In this document: positions 11,951 to 24,229 of the stretch, piece after piece | Numbering within the stretch: the stretch's first letter is position 1 | How the letters are laid out: each line of letters begins with the position of its first letter | Assembly: GCA_001600455.1 (NCBI GenBank) | Contig: BCKC01000001.1 | Coordinates: 7,499,899-7,563,898 of the forward strand | Direction: 5' to 3' | Origin: Endocalyx cinctus | Lineage: Eukaryota > Ascomycota > Sordariomycetes > Amphisphaeriales > Apiosporaceae | DNA: 64,000 nucleotides | Made by a program: the position numbers and the translations under genes | The notes under the pieces: generated by a model | The model's database searches: none | What the model was told of the DNA's origin: nothing | What the model saw: the letters and a program-made list of their open reading frames with translations, nothing else

Positions 11951-13673
11951 CTAAAGCTTCTGGCCCAGGTTGACGTGGATCGCCTTCGTCTGGGTATAAG
12001 CGGCGAGACCGGCCTCGCCCAGCTCCCGACCGATACCGCTCTGCTTGACGCCGCCGAAGGGGACGCGGAAGTCGGAGTCGTTGGACGAGTTGATCCAGAC
12101 CATGCCCGATTCGATCCGGGACGCGACCCGGTGGGTGAGCTCGACGTTCTGGCTGAAGACGGCCGCGCCCAGGCCGTACGTCGTGTTGTTCGCGAGCTGG
12201 ATCGCCTCGTCTTCCGTCTCGAACCCGACGATGACGCAGAAGGGGCCGAACACCTCCTCCTGGTAGATCTTCATGCTGTCCTTGACGTCGGTGAAGATGG
12301 TCGGCTCGATGAAGTACCCCTTACCCCCGACCTGGCACGGCTTGCCGCCCGCCGTCAACGTCGCCCCTTCCGACTTGCCCGACTCCACGAAAGACAGGAT
12401 CTTCTCGTACTGCGTCTTGGTCACCTGAGGACCTTGGAACGTGTCCTCGGCGAAGGGATCGCCCACCTTGCTCGTCTTCTTCACCACCTCCCGGAACTCG
12501 GCCACGAACTTGTCGTAGACCGATTTCTGCACCAGGATTCGACTCGTCGCCGTGCAGACCTGGCCCATGTTGCTCATGATACCGACGTGGGCCCACTTGG
12601 CCGCCTGCTCGATATCGGCGTCGGAGAACACGATCAGGGGCGACTTGCCGCCCGTCTCGAGCGTGATGTTCTTCATGTTGACGCTCGCCGTCTTCATGAT
12701 GAGCTTTCCGGTCGCGGTCGAGCCGGTAAAGGCGACCTTGTCGATACCCACGTGGCTGGCGAGGGCGTGTCCGGCCACTCTACCGAAGCCGTTGGTGATG
12801 TTGACGACGCCCGGAGGGAAACCCGCCTTTTGTAGAAGGGTTGCGAAGTAGAGAATAGAGAGGGGTGTTTGCTCGGCGGGCTTCATTACCACCGTATTAC
12901 CGCAAGCGAGCGCTGGTCCTAACTTCCAAGCCGCCATGGCTAGGGGATAATTCCACTAGGTAGGTTTTAGCTTGATATGCGCTATATTGATTATATCGTA
13001 TCCAGTTTTCAAAAAAAAAAAAGCCGAGACTCTATTTGGAAGTCTCGGGGATTTTGCTTACCGGGATGATCTGAGCGCACACTCCGATAGGCTGTTTGAG
13101 GGTATAGGCGAACTTTTGAGGAGTGGTGGGGATAGTCTCGCCGTGAATCTTATCGGCCCACCCTGCGTAATACCTGATACAGGAGATAACCTCCCCGAGG
13201 TCACCCAAGGCGTCTCCGAATGGTTTACCGTTATCCCAGGTCTCGATCGTGGCCAAGAGGTCTTGCTCTTCCTCGACCAGATCGGCGAGCTTGAACATTA
13301 ATCTGCCACGATCCGTGCCCGGCAGATCACGCCATGACTCGTGATTCAGGGCCTTCCTAGCCGCGTCGACAGCCTTGTCGATATCCTCGGGACTAGCTGC
13401 TTCGACCGAGCAGATCTCTTCTTCATTTCTACAGGATTCTCATGAGTATTTATTACATGCTGATTTTATTCTTTTGCGAATTTGTTCTTTTTTGGGTATA
13501 TTAAGAATATGTGGGAAGGTTGTATACGCAACTTCAAGTACTTACGTGGGGTTGATACTGGTAACCTTCTCCCCCGACGTAGCCTTTACGAACTCGTTGT
13601 TGATAAACAGTCCGGTAGGCAGAGTAAACTTCTTACCGTTGGGAGCGGCGAGGTCGACCTTGAGATCTGCCAT
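11951..13673 (-). CDS. Aldehyde dehydrogenase (NAD(P)-dependent, ALDH superfamily)
   Basis: Oxidises aldehydes such as acetaldehyde to acids with NAD(P). Exons are 13673-13546, 13428-13062 and 12955-11951 (499 residues, normal length). Introns of 117 and 106 bases have GTAAGT/GTAAGC donors. Family signatures: PWNYPLAMAAWKLGPAL, FTGSTATGK in the cofactor fold, LETGGKSP with the general-base Glu (family consensus has Leu where Thr stands), and GQVCTATSR with the nucleophile Cys near residue 299, then EEVFGPF and a C-terminal PFGGVKQSGIGRE. The chosen ATG (13673) gives MADLKVDLAAPNG, typical of fungal cytosolic ALDH. The frame is open upstream without a stop: an ATG at 13805 would add MFTTRFSIPVRSIYSY, an Arg/Ser-rich leader resembling a mitochondrial presequence. 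It is divergent from the Nab2-like gene. Confidence 0.93.
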
Positions 13674-15120
13674 GGTAACTACGTGTCGACGATTATTAAA
13701 GAAGACGGACTCGTACTCGTGGTTATTTCGGATATAAGTCTTAATCAGAGGATGAGAATAGGAATATATAGATCTGACGGGGATAGAAAATCTAGTAGTA
13801 AACATTGGATGAATGGGAGTAATCCGGTAATCGGGACGGATCCTATTTATTATTTGTCTATCCACCTTCGTTACTCCTCACTCAAGAATAAGAATAGCTA
13901 CAACGGGGTATGATAATCAAATCGCGCTCCCTTCGTCGTGTAACCTTTTCTTAATCCTATGTAGTATACGGAGATGGATGACGAATCAGAAGAGGAAGTT
14001 GGTGGTAAGGTGAATTCACCCCGCATTGATTAGTGATGCGGTAATACCTACACGTACAGCTCCGGAGTACAAGACTGTATTAAGGTTACCAAAGTTACCA
14101 AGGTAGATAGATGCTTGTTTATACGGTATTCTCTGTATGCTCTGTTATCTCCTATGTATCATGAGTTCATATGTTGATAAGGTTACGACGATTGGACGGT
14201 TGTCATTATCAAAGGGTTGAGGGGTTAATCGGAGGCTGCCGATTCAAGCTGTGAAAGTTTTACGTATTACCTATTAGTGAAGCCCAACTTATATCAATCT
14301 GATCTACGGTCAACGGGTACTTTATTGTAAATATCCATCGTAGGTGTAATTACCTAGGTAGATTAGTGATAAGTGAATGAACAAGAGGGGTGTTTACACG
14401 CCTATACCTAGACATGCTAGTGGGCTGCTACAAGTAGTTAATATACCAGTGTACCTATCGGTAATTTTAAGGCGGACTGGCCGAGTAGCTTAATTCATGC
14501 ATTAAGAAGATTTATTGCATAGTAAGTATATATGTATTTACTAGGTAATTCAATTTAGTGGCTAATACGGCTGTACGGTAGAAAAAAAAGAAGAAGAAAA
14601 GAAAGTGGCTGACAAATGTGGCTTATCTCAGATAATGAGGAATAGGCTAGATAAATCGCCCCCAAGCTTATTACTTCTTTTCTAGTCATTCAATACAAAT
14701 CCATTGGAGCGATGGTAATCTTAAAAAACATCAATCCTTCACAACGTCATTCTTTTTCTTATTTCTTCTTCAAAACTTTGACCTACATACATATTCTCTG
14801 AATCTAATCAGATCTTCTACCTTCACATCTAATTAATCCATCTCGGTCAACTTGATTTATCTCTGAAGAAAATAAACTGACGCGATTCTATTCCTATTGA
14901 ATCTCTCAATTCTTCTTTCATCGTCCTCACCTTTATCCTGCTCCTCAAAAGCCAAGAACAGAACACGCGACATATCGATCTTCCTTTGACCTTCTTCCAT
15001 CCTCCTTCAAATCTCTTGCGCCGATACCTAGCCGTCATCTCGATTGATTTCCCAACCCGTACCGAATATCCTATTTTTAATTATTACCACGGTTTTGACA
15101 AGCCGCGACAAATCTTGAAC
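13674..15120. other. Divergent promoter region between ALDH and the Nab2-like gene
   Basis: About 1.4 kb of AT-rich DNA. The first 190 bases on the minus side form an open extension of the ALDH frame. Towards 14700-15120 the + strand becomes pyrimidine-rich (TTC/TCT clusters), as is common just upstream of fungal starts. I see no separate gene. Confidence 0.5.
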
Positions 15121-16772
15121 ATGTCTATCGAGGTGGCCTTGAACACCCCCTTGGCCGATGCCCTCAACATGGCCATCCAGCCGAAGCTGGTCGAAGTAGG
15201 ATGGTCCACCGGCGGCGCCGATGACTCTGCACTTTCCGAGTATATCATCCTCATGTTAGTGAACGGCAAAACGCAAGAACAGATCGCCGCTGAACTGGCC
15301 GGCGATCTCCTCAGTCTCGGTCCCGATGACCCTGTCGCCCAAGACTTCGCTAGATGGCTTTTTGAGCAGATAGACGTTCTCAACAATAATATCAACGGAA
15401 ACGTTCAAGGAATCGCGCTAAATACGGATGGCTCTAATGCCGGCACTTTACACGATGGAAGCATGGCGATGGAGCAAGATACCGACATGAGTGTATCTAC
15501 AGACTTGTCCAGTCTTAACGCGTAAGTTTACCCGCTCCCGTTTCTTCTTTTTGTCTTTCTATTTTCTTTTTTCTTTTTTCCATCTATAATCATAGTATTT
15601 ATTCCTAACAAAAATGCAGACCTACAGGACCAAAATCTATGAGGAACGGAAACATGCGGGGTGGTCGTGAAAAGAGAATGTTTGGACAGATGGCTAAAGC
15701 CATGGATAGAAGCCACGACTCCGTCTTACATCGAGTTCGCACGAACGGCAACGAAAGGATCAATGCCCACAATCGCGGCCCGCCTACCGGACCTAGGGGT
15801 GGACGTGGCAACAATCGCATGATGAGCAACCGCGCCGCCGCAATCTCTCACGGACTTAGTCAACCGGGTCCGGGCGGAATGCCCGGAATGCAAGGCATGC
15901 AAGGCATGCCAGGCGCTCCTGGTATGGGTGGCATGAACGACATGAGCTGGATGATGCAAGGTGGCGGTCAACAGGAACAGATCTTTACGCTGCTGCAGCA
16001 ACAAAATCAGATGATGGCGCAACTACAACAACAGTTAGCCCAGCAGCAAAACCAAGGAAACAGATCACACGGTAGATCCTTGTTCGATCGTGTCCAGAAT
16101 CCACGCGGCGGAAGACGTGGTGGGCACGCAAATGGGCACAACAAGAACCACCAGAGCGACTCGACCAAGACGGATGAAACGGGAACCGAAGGCGAAGACG
16201 TCGATATGACTCAGTCCCAAACCCGACGTGAAGCAGCGAATCCGGAAATGACGATTTGCAAATTTAACCTCGCTTGCACGAATAAAGACTGCAAGTTTGC
16301 TCACCAGTCTCCGGCGGCGCCGCCTAATACAGCAGTCGACGTTAACGACGCGTGCATGTTCGGGGCGGCATGTAAGAACCGCAAGTGCGTGGCGAAGCAT
16401 CCTTCGCCGGCGTCGAGGCGCGTATACCAAAACGAACAGGAGTGCAAATTTTATCCCAACTGCACGAATGCCAATTGCCCTTTCAAACACCCGGATATGC
16501 CGCTATGCCGTAACGGAGCGGATTGTTCGATGGAAGGCTGCAAATTCACGCATCTACAGACCATGTGCAAGTACAAGCCTTGCACGAACCGATTCTGCGC
16601 TTACAAGCACGAGGAGGGTCAACGAGGTACTTTCCAGGACAAGGTCTGGACAGCGGATGGGTCAAAAGAGCACGTCAGCGAGAGGAAGTTCGTAGATGAC
16701 GAGCCGGAGGAGCTCGTGGTTCCAGGATCGGGATTAGAAGAAGTAGCGGCGATGGACGAAGGCATTGCCTAA
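15121..16772 (+). CDS. NAB2: Nab2-like poly(A) RNA-binding CCCH zinc-finger protein
   Basis: Nuclear poly(A)-binding protein acting in mRNA 3'-end length control and export. Exons are 15121-15521 and 15620-16772 (517 residues); the 98-base intron begins GTAAGT and ends TGCAG. The N-terminal about 100 residues resemble the PWI-like Nab2 domain (ALSEYIILMLVNGK, then DFARWLFEQID). A Gly/Met-rich stretch (GGMPGMQGMQGMPG) and a Gln-rich stretch follow, then RG-rich sequence (NPRGGRRGG). The C-terminal part (residues about 345-463) has five tandem CCCH fingers of short Nab2 type: CKFNLACTNKDCKFAH, CMFGAACKNRKCVAKH, CKFYPNCTNANCPFKH, CRNGADCSMEGCKFTH and CKYKPCTNRFCAYKH. Order and spacing fit Nab2/ZC3H14 rather than other CCCH proteins. 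Start: the ATG at 15121 matches the beginning of the conserved domain, although the frame is open upstream. Confidence 0.9.
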
Positions 16773-17630
16773 AAGTTTTGTGAAACCGAAGACGAAAAAA
16801 AAAAAAAGTCTTCAAAGGGGAAAAAAAAAACCTAATGCATTTAAGAAACCTGTCTCTAGTAGACATCCGCAAAGGGGAAGGGGGAGAGAGAAAAACAAAA
16901 AGAAAAAGAAACAGAAAATAGAAAAGCGGATAATAAGGCTCAGGTGTGTTACATTGTATATTAGGATGAGGTAAAAAGAAACCTCGATGAGCGAACAAGC
17001 AAAATATGGTATGACTATTTTTTTTTTTTTTTAATTTCTTTGAAAGGCGTTCGGGGAAATCATTCTAGACATCCTCAGTAACCTTTTTCGGGAGTTTTCA
17101 AGGGGGGGAAACAGTTCTGTTCTTCTACATAATATATTATACCCTTGTTTTTATCGGTCTGTGATATGCTAAACTTGAATATAAAATTTTTACTACTTCT
17201 TTTCACTTTTGGATATTCTAATGAATTTTGTGAAAATGATCGTGAAGTTAAAAAGATATATAAGAAAATATGACCATACTCTGTACTCAGTACGATATAT
17301 GATATTGATGGATTTGATATGTCGTAGACTCGTACTTGTAGTCTTAGTAACTTACACAGTACTGTAGCAGTCTGGCAGTGTAGGGTGTACTGTAGTGTAG
17401 CCTACTGTGTAGTAAATCATGTCACTGAGAAAAAACCATTCGATTCGATTAAGTATGATTATGTAATAAATTGCACCACCTTTCAATTTGCAAGGGTACG
17501 TACGTTTCTTCCCGTCGTAATTTATTTTTGGCTGAAGCATAACCTCCTCTAAACGATCTCACATTTTACTTTCGTCTGAAGAAGATCATGAGGCGGCGTT
17601 ATATACTTGGCCTGGCCACTGAACATTACA
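16773..17630. other. Intergenic region between the Nab2-like gene and HEM14
   Basis: A-rich 3' flank (16790-16970) followed by AT-rich sequence. Repeated short CTGTAGTGTAG-like words occur at 17340-17410. No gene is seen. Confidence 0.5.
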
Positions 17631-19768
17631 ATGGCCTTAAAGCGGCATGACGGCCTTATAAGTCTTTTGACACCCCTGTATAACCAATCGCGACATATTG
17701 TTCGGGGAAGCTCCCAGCTCAAGCCGCGTCGACACCTAAGCTCTACCGTTGCCCGAACCACCGGTCTTCAATCAACAATTGGACTCGCGAAGGACCTTCC
17801 TGACTCGAGAAACCTGTATTATATCCGTCGCCAAACGTACGCCACCAAACCTATCTCCAAACAGAAACGCCGCAGAGAGATCGCTGTTTTGGGAGGCGGC
17901 ATCACCGGCTTGACCGCAGCCCATTACTTAGCCCGCTGCGATCAGGATGTGCACGTAACCTTATACGAAGCTAGCGACGAACTGGGAGGATGGATAAAAG
18001 CCTCCAAAGTACCGACCCCGTATGGCGATGTTCGGTTTCAACATGGTCCCCGCATGCTTCGGTCGAACCGTACGTCTATAAAATATGACGATTTAGTTTT
18101 ATACGATGTCGTGAGTCAATTTAATGCCATTCATTCGCTTTGATATTAAATGTCCAATCACTTCTTCATTCGTCTATTTGACTTCAATACCTGACATATC
18201 CATTTTTTTACTCTTCTATATCATAGCTCATCAACCTTGGTCTCTCGCACCGTATTCGATATCCGGAGCCCATCGTTAATACCCGCTACCTATACTATCC
18301 TGATCACCTAGTAAAACTCCCTCCACCTAACAGTCTTTCTGAAGGCTTAGAAATGCTATACGGCTTCTTTACCGAACCTATTTGGGACGGCGCCGTGCCC
18401 GCGTTTGCGCGACTACTTCCTTCCGTCGCAGGTTTGATAAGACCAGATGATACTAAGCGTGAAGTCTACGTTGATGCTGTTTCCAAGGACGAATCGATAG
18501 CCGAATTTATCACCAAGGGCTCTGGCGACTACCGCTTTGTAAATAATATACTTTCGGGCATGCTACACGGTATCTATGGCGGTGATGCACACAAGCTTAG
18601 TGCTCAACATAGCGTCCTGGAGGGGGCTTGGCATAAAGAGAAGTGGCCACTCCCTTCTGGCTTTGTCTTTGTCAGCATGAAAGATATGGTACTGCTTTCT
18701 GAGATGAACGCAAATCGCAATCACAGCGCATTAGCGGCTATGACGGAAGCGGCTTTCCCTCACGCCACGATTAACTTCGATGACGGTCTACTAACCCTAG
18801 TTGACGGTCTGAAGAGTGATTTGGAGAAGCTCGATAACGTCACTATAAATTACGGAGAAAAAGTCACCGGCTTGCGTCGCAAAGTCACCCATTCTGGGTT
18901 ACAAGTCTTCACGTCGAAACAACCTGCCGGTAAACGATATGATCAGGCTATCTGCACGCTCTTCTCCAAAAATCTTGCCGATATCGCGATGCCGGAGGGC
19001 AGCCTGCCGTCACTAGCAGAAACGCACGCTGTGACGATAATGGTAGTCAACCTATGGTATCCAAACCCGAACCTTCTCTCCGAAAACCACGGGTTCGGTT
19101 ACCTCGTCCCAAGAGGCACGCCAGATAACGACGAATGCGTGCTTGGGGTCCTCTTTGACTCGGACCTCGAGGGCGCCAGATCATCCGAGCCACCCGGCAC
19201 GAAGCTGACGGTTATGATGGGTGGCCACTATTGGGATGGTTGGGAACACTTCCCGTCGGAAGAGTTAGCCACCCATATGGCGAGACAGGTCGTCAAACGA
19301 CATCTCCGCATTAGCGAAGATGAGGAGGTCGTCACGGCCGCCCGCCTCTGCCGCAATAGCATACCGCAGCACTACGTAGGTCACCGAGAGCGCATGGCGG
19401 GTGCGCACGACGAGCTTCTACGCGCTTTCAGCGGCCGCCTCACGGTAGCGGGGTCGAGCTACACCGGCGTCGGTGTCGTCCCGTCCATGCGAGCGGGCTA
19501 CGACGCCGCCATGCGGGTTGCGCACGGTGAGGGGCCGCCAATGAATGCTTTTAGGGAGTCCTCGACGGCGAATATATGGGACACGTCGACGCCGGGGGAC
19601 CCGATGGAAATGCGCCGTTTGCCTATGCTTGACTTCATCGGCGAGACCGGTCTCGAAGGGTTCTCGATGCCGTACCATAAAACTATCGCAGCCGTATTAA
19701 AGGAGTCTTTGCCCCTTAGATTATTCTCAACGGGGGTTATGGGGGAACAGCATGGTTTCCGTCAATGA
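17631..19768 (+). CDS. HEM14: Protoporphyrinogen oxidase (haem biosynthesis)
   Basis: Mitochondrial FAD enzyme that oxidises protoporphyrinogen IX to protoporphyrin IX, the penultimate step of haem synthesis. Exons are 17631-18110 and 18227-19768 (673 residues); the 116-base intron has GTGAGT and CATAG ends in phase 0. The N-terminal about 80 residues are rich in Arg, Ser and Thr and lack acidic clusters, as expected for a matrix presequence. The dinucleotide fold is clear at AVLGGGITGLTAAHYLAR, followed by LYEASDELGGWI and the substrate-side segment FQHGPRMLR. The C-terminal FAD-contacting segment is LTVAGSSYTGVGVVPSMRAG. The frame extends a little upstream only through non-ATG codons, so the ATG at 17631 is the start. 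Slightly longer than average because of the leader and a C-terminal tail. Ferrochelatase is not nearby. Confidence 0.93.
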
Positions 19769-21474
19769 GTACTGGCTAGCAAAAAGAAGAGAGAACCGAA
19801 TTGGTTCGTCTGTGCTGAAGACGTTGCATTTCTTCATTATCTAGACCAAATGGCTATTCATTTGACTGCAATCGAGGCGAGCTCCCAATTCGGTGCACTT
19901 TTCCCCCCTTCTTTTCCATTCTCTCACATTTATTAATACTGCTTAAGAGGGAAAAGAGGACTCCAAGAAACAAAAGTAAAATAAAAACTTCGAAATAGAC
20001 GTATTTCTATCAATTATAATTAGAAGTATACTAGCCATATAAAAAATACAAATAGTGGGCTTTGAAATTCAGTTCATGACAAGGTCTCTAGCTTGATGAA
20101 AGGCACTCGTTCTCGCCAGCTTCTCGTGCTATTGTAATGGATCATATTAAATGTTAACTGGTTACGTCTTGGTAACTTTTATTGTCTGTTATCTCCAGAT
20201 AGTCTTCGTATCTTAATTATATCTCACTGTATTATTTGCAATTCCGCTACTTTGGTGTTATTACGGGGTCTCCGTCTGCCGCCGCCCCTCCGCTCCTCCA
20301 CTCCTTCCTCTACTTCTGCTTCCGCCTCCCTCTCCTTTCATCTTCTTCTCCTGCAGGATGATAGTTGCCCGTGGTGTAGAACATGACATGTTTGCGTTGC
20401 CTCCCGCAACCAGCGGGTTTATCCTCGGCAGTAGTGGTCTATAGAGACCGTAAATATAGTGGTTCCTTCTTTTCCTTCTATAGTCAGCCCCATCCAACAT
20501 ACAACTCCCCTAGCTTCAAACTCCCATCCCCTCTATCCAACCCCATTCCTCCTTCGGCGGAATGTGGACCTAGACCAACTCCTCGTCATCACCCCTTTGC
20601 TTGTCGTACGTCCGATCACGGCATCCCTTCTTTACTTCTCGTCGTGAGATGCACGGTTGATTGAGGCGTTTCTGAGGAAATAGAGACGTGGCAAGGAGAT
20701 TGATCATCGGAACCTAACCGCCGCCAGACCGGCGCCCAAATTTCACGGATAGGTCTAAGGCGCCGGCAGGATCACCCGGAAGGGTGCTGCGTTTTCTCAT
20801 AGTCTGCGGTGTGGAATATGCGTCCGAGTGTGTTGTGGTGGCCGAGATCAATCGACCCTGTAGCATCAACGGGGGTTGGCTTCCCGAGGAAATGGGATTC
20901 GCCGAGCGGAGTCGTCGATCGTGTTGAAGAAACACCGCAAGATGCAGTTACCGCATGAACCTCGACGACTTTCCCCTTTCATCATGTTGATTTGTCGGAT
21001 CGGGTTGACAGAGGTAGGCAGACCGGGAAGCACCCGGCTTTCTGTAAACTGGGGTTATCCCTACACTCTCCTTCTCATGTCTTTTGAAATGGTAGGGATA
21101 GTCGTGAACCAAGCCATTATTGGCGGTATATATTATGGCAGCCATACCGCACGACACTAAAGTCGTGGTGCGTCTGAATCTTTTTCGCGGACGGGTTTTG
21201 CTGGTGGGAGAAGCGCTCCGGGAGTCGTCGACTGGAAGCATGGTTGGCGAGGGAGAGTAGCCATGTCGGATGCGAGGATGATTAAGGCTGTATATAGGGG
21301 ACGCGTTCGCGCTATCGTCGGGTCTCGCGGTGGCAGCTTGGGTAGGGCGAAGCCACGGTGCGGGTGCCTTCGGGACAGAAACACCGCCCCCCAGATCGAA
21401 ACGGATGATAGGACCGCCGCCGAGAACCGCAGAGGTGTACCGAGGTAGCTGAGGAAAGCATCCTCTGCGCAGGC
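19769..21474. other. Intergenic region, no supported gene
   Basis: AT-rich to about 20250, then a pyrimidine-rich patch and a more balanced stretch from 20370. A 183-codon frame on the minus strand (21499-20948) is open, but it overlaps the second exon of the small gene at 21881-21475 in another frame and has no recognisable motif. It is most likely chance. Confidence 0.4.
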
Positions 21475-21881
21475 CTATCGTTTGCCTCGAGAATACCATC
21501 GTCCGTCATCGAGGATTGGTCTTGACTCTGGAGTTCGGATAGACCAGATCCCGATGGAGCTGGAGGGAGCGCCCGTGCCGCCTAGTTCTTGTTAGTATAC
21601 GTATTAATGAAGATTTGTTTTGAAAACAGCTGCTACTTACCGGATATCAGGCCAACTGGTTTGCCGTTGGCATCATAAAATCTTATGTAATCGTTTGAAT
21701 TTCCAGACGTGTCGTGGAATTCTTGATCGAAGTGCTTCCCTCCTTTCCTAGTCACGGTGCCGACGTCACAAGGACACCGGGCTACCGAGTTTGACGAACT
21801 GCCATGTGTTGTTCTAGGCGAGAAAGTATCCATTGTTATCCCAACGCAAGCAGCGTTGGGTCGAGGCCTTCCAGAGGTCAT
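21475..21881 (-). CDS. Hypothetical small protein, two exons
   Basis: Exon 1 runs 21881-21641 and exon 2 21581-21475, giving 115 residues. The 59-base intron is textbook fungal: GTAAGT donor, TACTAAC branch site and CTAG acceptor about ten bases further on. Exon 1 encodes MTSGRPRPNAACVGITM... to GKPVGLISG, exon 2 GTGAPSSSIGIWS... to WYSRGKR. The first exon contains NSNDYIRFYDANGKPVG, which reads like the edge of a globular domain. No family recognised. It lies directly downstream of a decayed gene on the same strand, so it may be an intact neighbour or a surviving piece of the same locus. Confidence 0.4.
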
Positions 21882-21929
21882 AACACAATTTATTAATCTT
21901 GTAGTGTTAAAAAAAACTTTTCGGCCGGC

Positions 21930-23484
21930 TTAGGCATCGGGATCGTCGTTGGAGCGGACTGGAAAACAGGTGAAACTTTCATAAGCTTCTCGGATGGACT
22001 AAAATAATTGGTTAGTATAATCTCAGCATTTAATTACCGATATAATCAAGAGAAGTATGGTACTTACGAAGAAAGGAGTTTAAGGTCTTCTCCTCGCGAT
22101 CAATCTTGTTCGTGGCAAAATGAACCGCCCCCCTTTGCAGCTTTGTTGCACTCGATGCGGAATTCCGGGATACAGCGATGGAGGTGATGAGAAAGGTGAC
22201 GGAGGAACCGTTGATCGCGTTCCAGACAGCGGAAAAGAGCACCCCTGGACGTTTATTAGTCTTTACAAACGACGTGCAATGTGATGTTTGATACTTACAA
22301 AGACATGCGCCCAATGGCACGTAACTTCTTCAGTGCCCAGTGGCTCGTGAGTTCTTCTAGTTCTTGAACCTATTCTGTCATTAATTAGTAAATTACGCGT
22401 GTCTTATTATAAGTGTAAATCAATACGCACCTCTATTTCCCTTGATTTTGCCTTTATTCTAAATTTGCCTAGCGAGGTCTTTCGTGTATTTGCTTTCTAG
22501 CCCACAATATTCTTTAATATATGCGACTTCGATCTTCAAGATCCGAGCACAAAGGTTCATCGTCTTCGGAAAGCTTCCGAGCTCACAGGGTAGAAATATT
22601 GTAATAAACTGTTGAGGTAACAGGTATTACCAATATTTCTGAGCCCATTCGGTAAATCCCACGCCGCTTTTTCGTGTCCGAGCCGGAATCACCGGCACCC
22701 CGAGTTACAATGGTCTGCGTCCTGCTGGGATTGGCTTCCTCCAGAGAGCGAGTAATTCCCCAAGAGGGGAGTCTGACCACTCCAATCAGGAGACCAATCG
22801 TGATGATGTCGAGAGGCTCGAGTCCAGGCGAAGGATCCCTGGCGAGGACACTAACTCGGGGAGTGGGTGTAATGATTACCGTATGCCCCATGGCCAGCTT
22901 GTTGCTGGACTGGTAATCGTCAATTCTTTGGTTTCCAGGCCAGGATGTTTGAGGGATCAAAATCTTCCGATGGCTGAAATCTCTGGTTCAGTACCGCATT
23001 TCTCTGGGAAGGGAATGCGCTTGAGATTTCTGGGACACTTGGGAAAAGTAGATCAATGACTTTGGAGAGGGTGAGTCGGACTCCGTCAGGTCGATGAGCT
23101 CCCTGACATCTCGCTTTGGGACTCTCGGTTCCTTCCTGATGGGCGGGTAAGAAAGGGTTGGATTAGAGGCTGGCTTAGCACCGAATTATGAATAGCCTTC
23201 TTGCTCGTTGAGCGCTCGAATAGGTCTGCGGCAGGGAACGTTTGGTATCATTGGTCAATTACCATACTGGACATTGGGAGATGGCTTGGGTTACTGCTCC
23301 TCCCGTTGCAACGTCCGAGATGTCAGTTTCCTATAATTATTGATTAGGTTCGGAAGTAGTATATTTGGGAGAAATAGGGTACTACACACAACACGGTTCG
23401 CCCTTAGGAGGCCCTTTCTCCTAGATTCCTTGTCTTGACCAGGACGGCCTCAGGAGGAGAACGAGGTCCCGTCGAAAAAGCCAT
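21930..23484 (-). pseudogene. Decayed multi-exon gene, hypothetical protein with hydrophobic segments
   Basis: Several minus-strand segments read as protein and are joined by consensus introns, but the frame is broken. Segments in order: MAFSTGPRSPPEAVLVKT (from 23484), VIDLLFPSVPEISSAF (about 23050), LDIITIGLLIGVVRL (about 22820), TMNLCARILKIEVAYIKEY (about 22560), VQELEELTSHWALKKLRA (about 22360) and a hydrophobic SAVWNAINGSSVTFLITS (about 22220). Introns include GTGCGT with acceptor GACAG, GTAAGT...CCAG, and GTAAGT...TACTAAC...TTTTAG. Two in-frame TAG codons (22461-22459 and 22372-22370) stand where CAG would fit, and at least two frame shifts are needed to join the pieces. The original product looks like a fungal protein with membrane segments and helical regions; family unknown. 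A live gene with a different exon model cannot be fully excluded. Confidence 0.5.
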
Positions 23485-24229
23485 CTTTGAAGAGGAGCGA
23501 GTCGTCTCAGTTTGGTCGAGATCGAATCTTGGCGACTTTAAAAGCTTCACAGGGCCAAAATCAAGGCGAAAATAAGCTCCAAGGTACATATCAAGAAAGA
23601 TGCGAAGCAAGGCAGTGTAAGGGAAGGAAGAAATGTTGCCAGGGATGGCGGAGGGCCATATGTGGTGATTCATCGATTAGACAGGCGATCGCGACAAGTA
23701 CTTGAAGGACTTCTAGTGCTTGCTCATGTGCAGACCTGCGACACCGACGCCTTCTTATCCTTGGTGGGTGAATGTGAAAGGATCGCAATGATCCTTCTCG
23801 TATCGTGGGTAGTACCGAGAATCCCCGTATAAGTCGTCGAAGACTTTTATAGCTGTACGACTTTTTTTTTGAGCCCAAGCAGGACTATTTCAAGCTTTCG
23901 CAAGAACAGGATTTGTCGCGTGCACCTTGAGGTGCCGGTTGAGTTTGCAATGGCCATAAGGTTTTCCAGTCTTCAACTTGGCCCGGTCCTAGCTAGGCAT
24001 CTAATTAGAAGTTTCTCGACGTACTCCCCTCCCCAAGATAAGTTAGAGAGATCATAGCGTTACCGGAAATGTCCAAGTTGCTATAGCTAACCCTAATTGC
24101 AGGCGGCAAACGACCTTTAGAGTATCCATGACTTAGGTAAAGATAGTGGATAGGACTGCCTGCCGGCTGTGCCCTTTTTCTTCAGCGGTCGGTGCCTTGT
24201 AGCAGTTTCTTTCGCATAGAGTCTCGTTT

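Noticed and set aside
11975..12835. 286-codon + frame opposite ALDH
   Set aside because: Antisense shadow; no family signature, while the minus strand is clearly ALDH.
20948..21499. 183-codon minus-strand frame
   Set aside because: It has no motif, overlaps a better-supported exon in another frame, and has no splice or start support.
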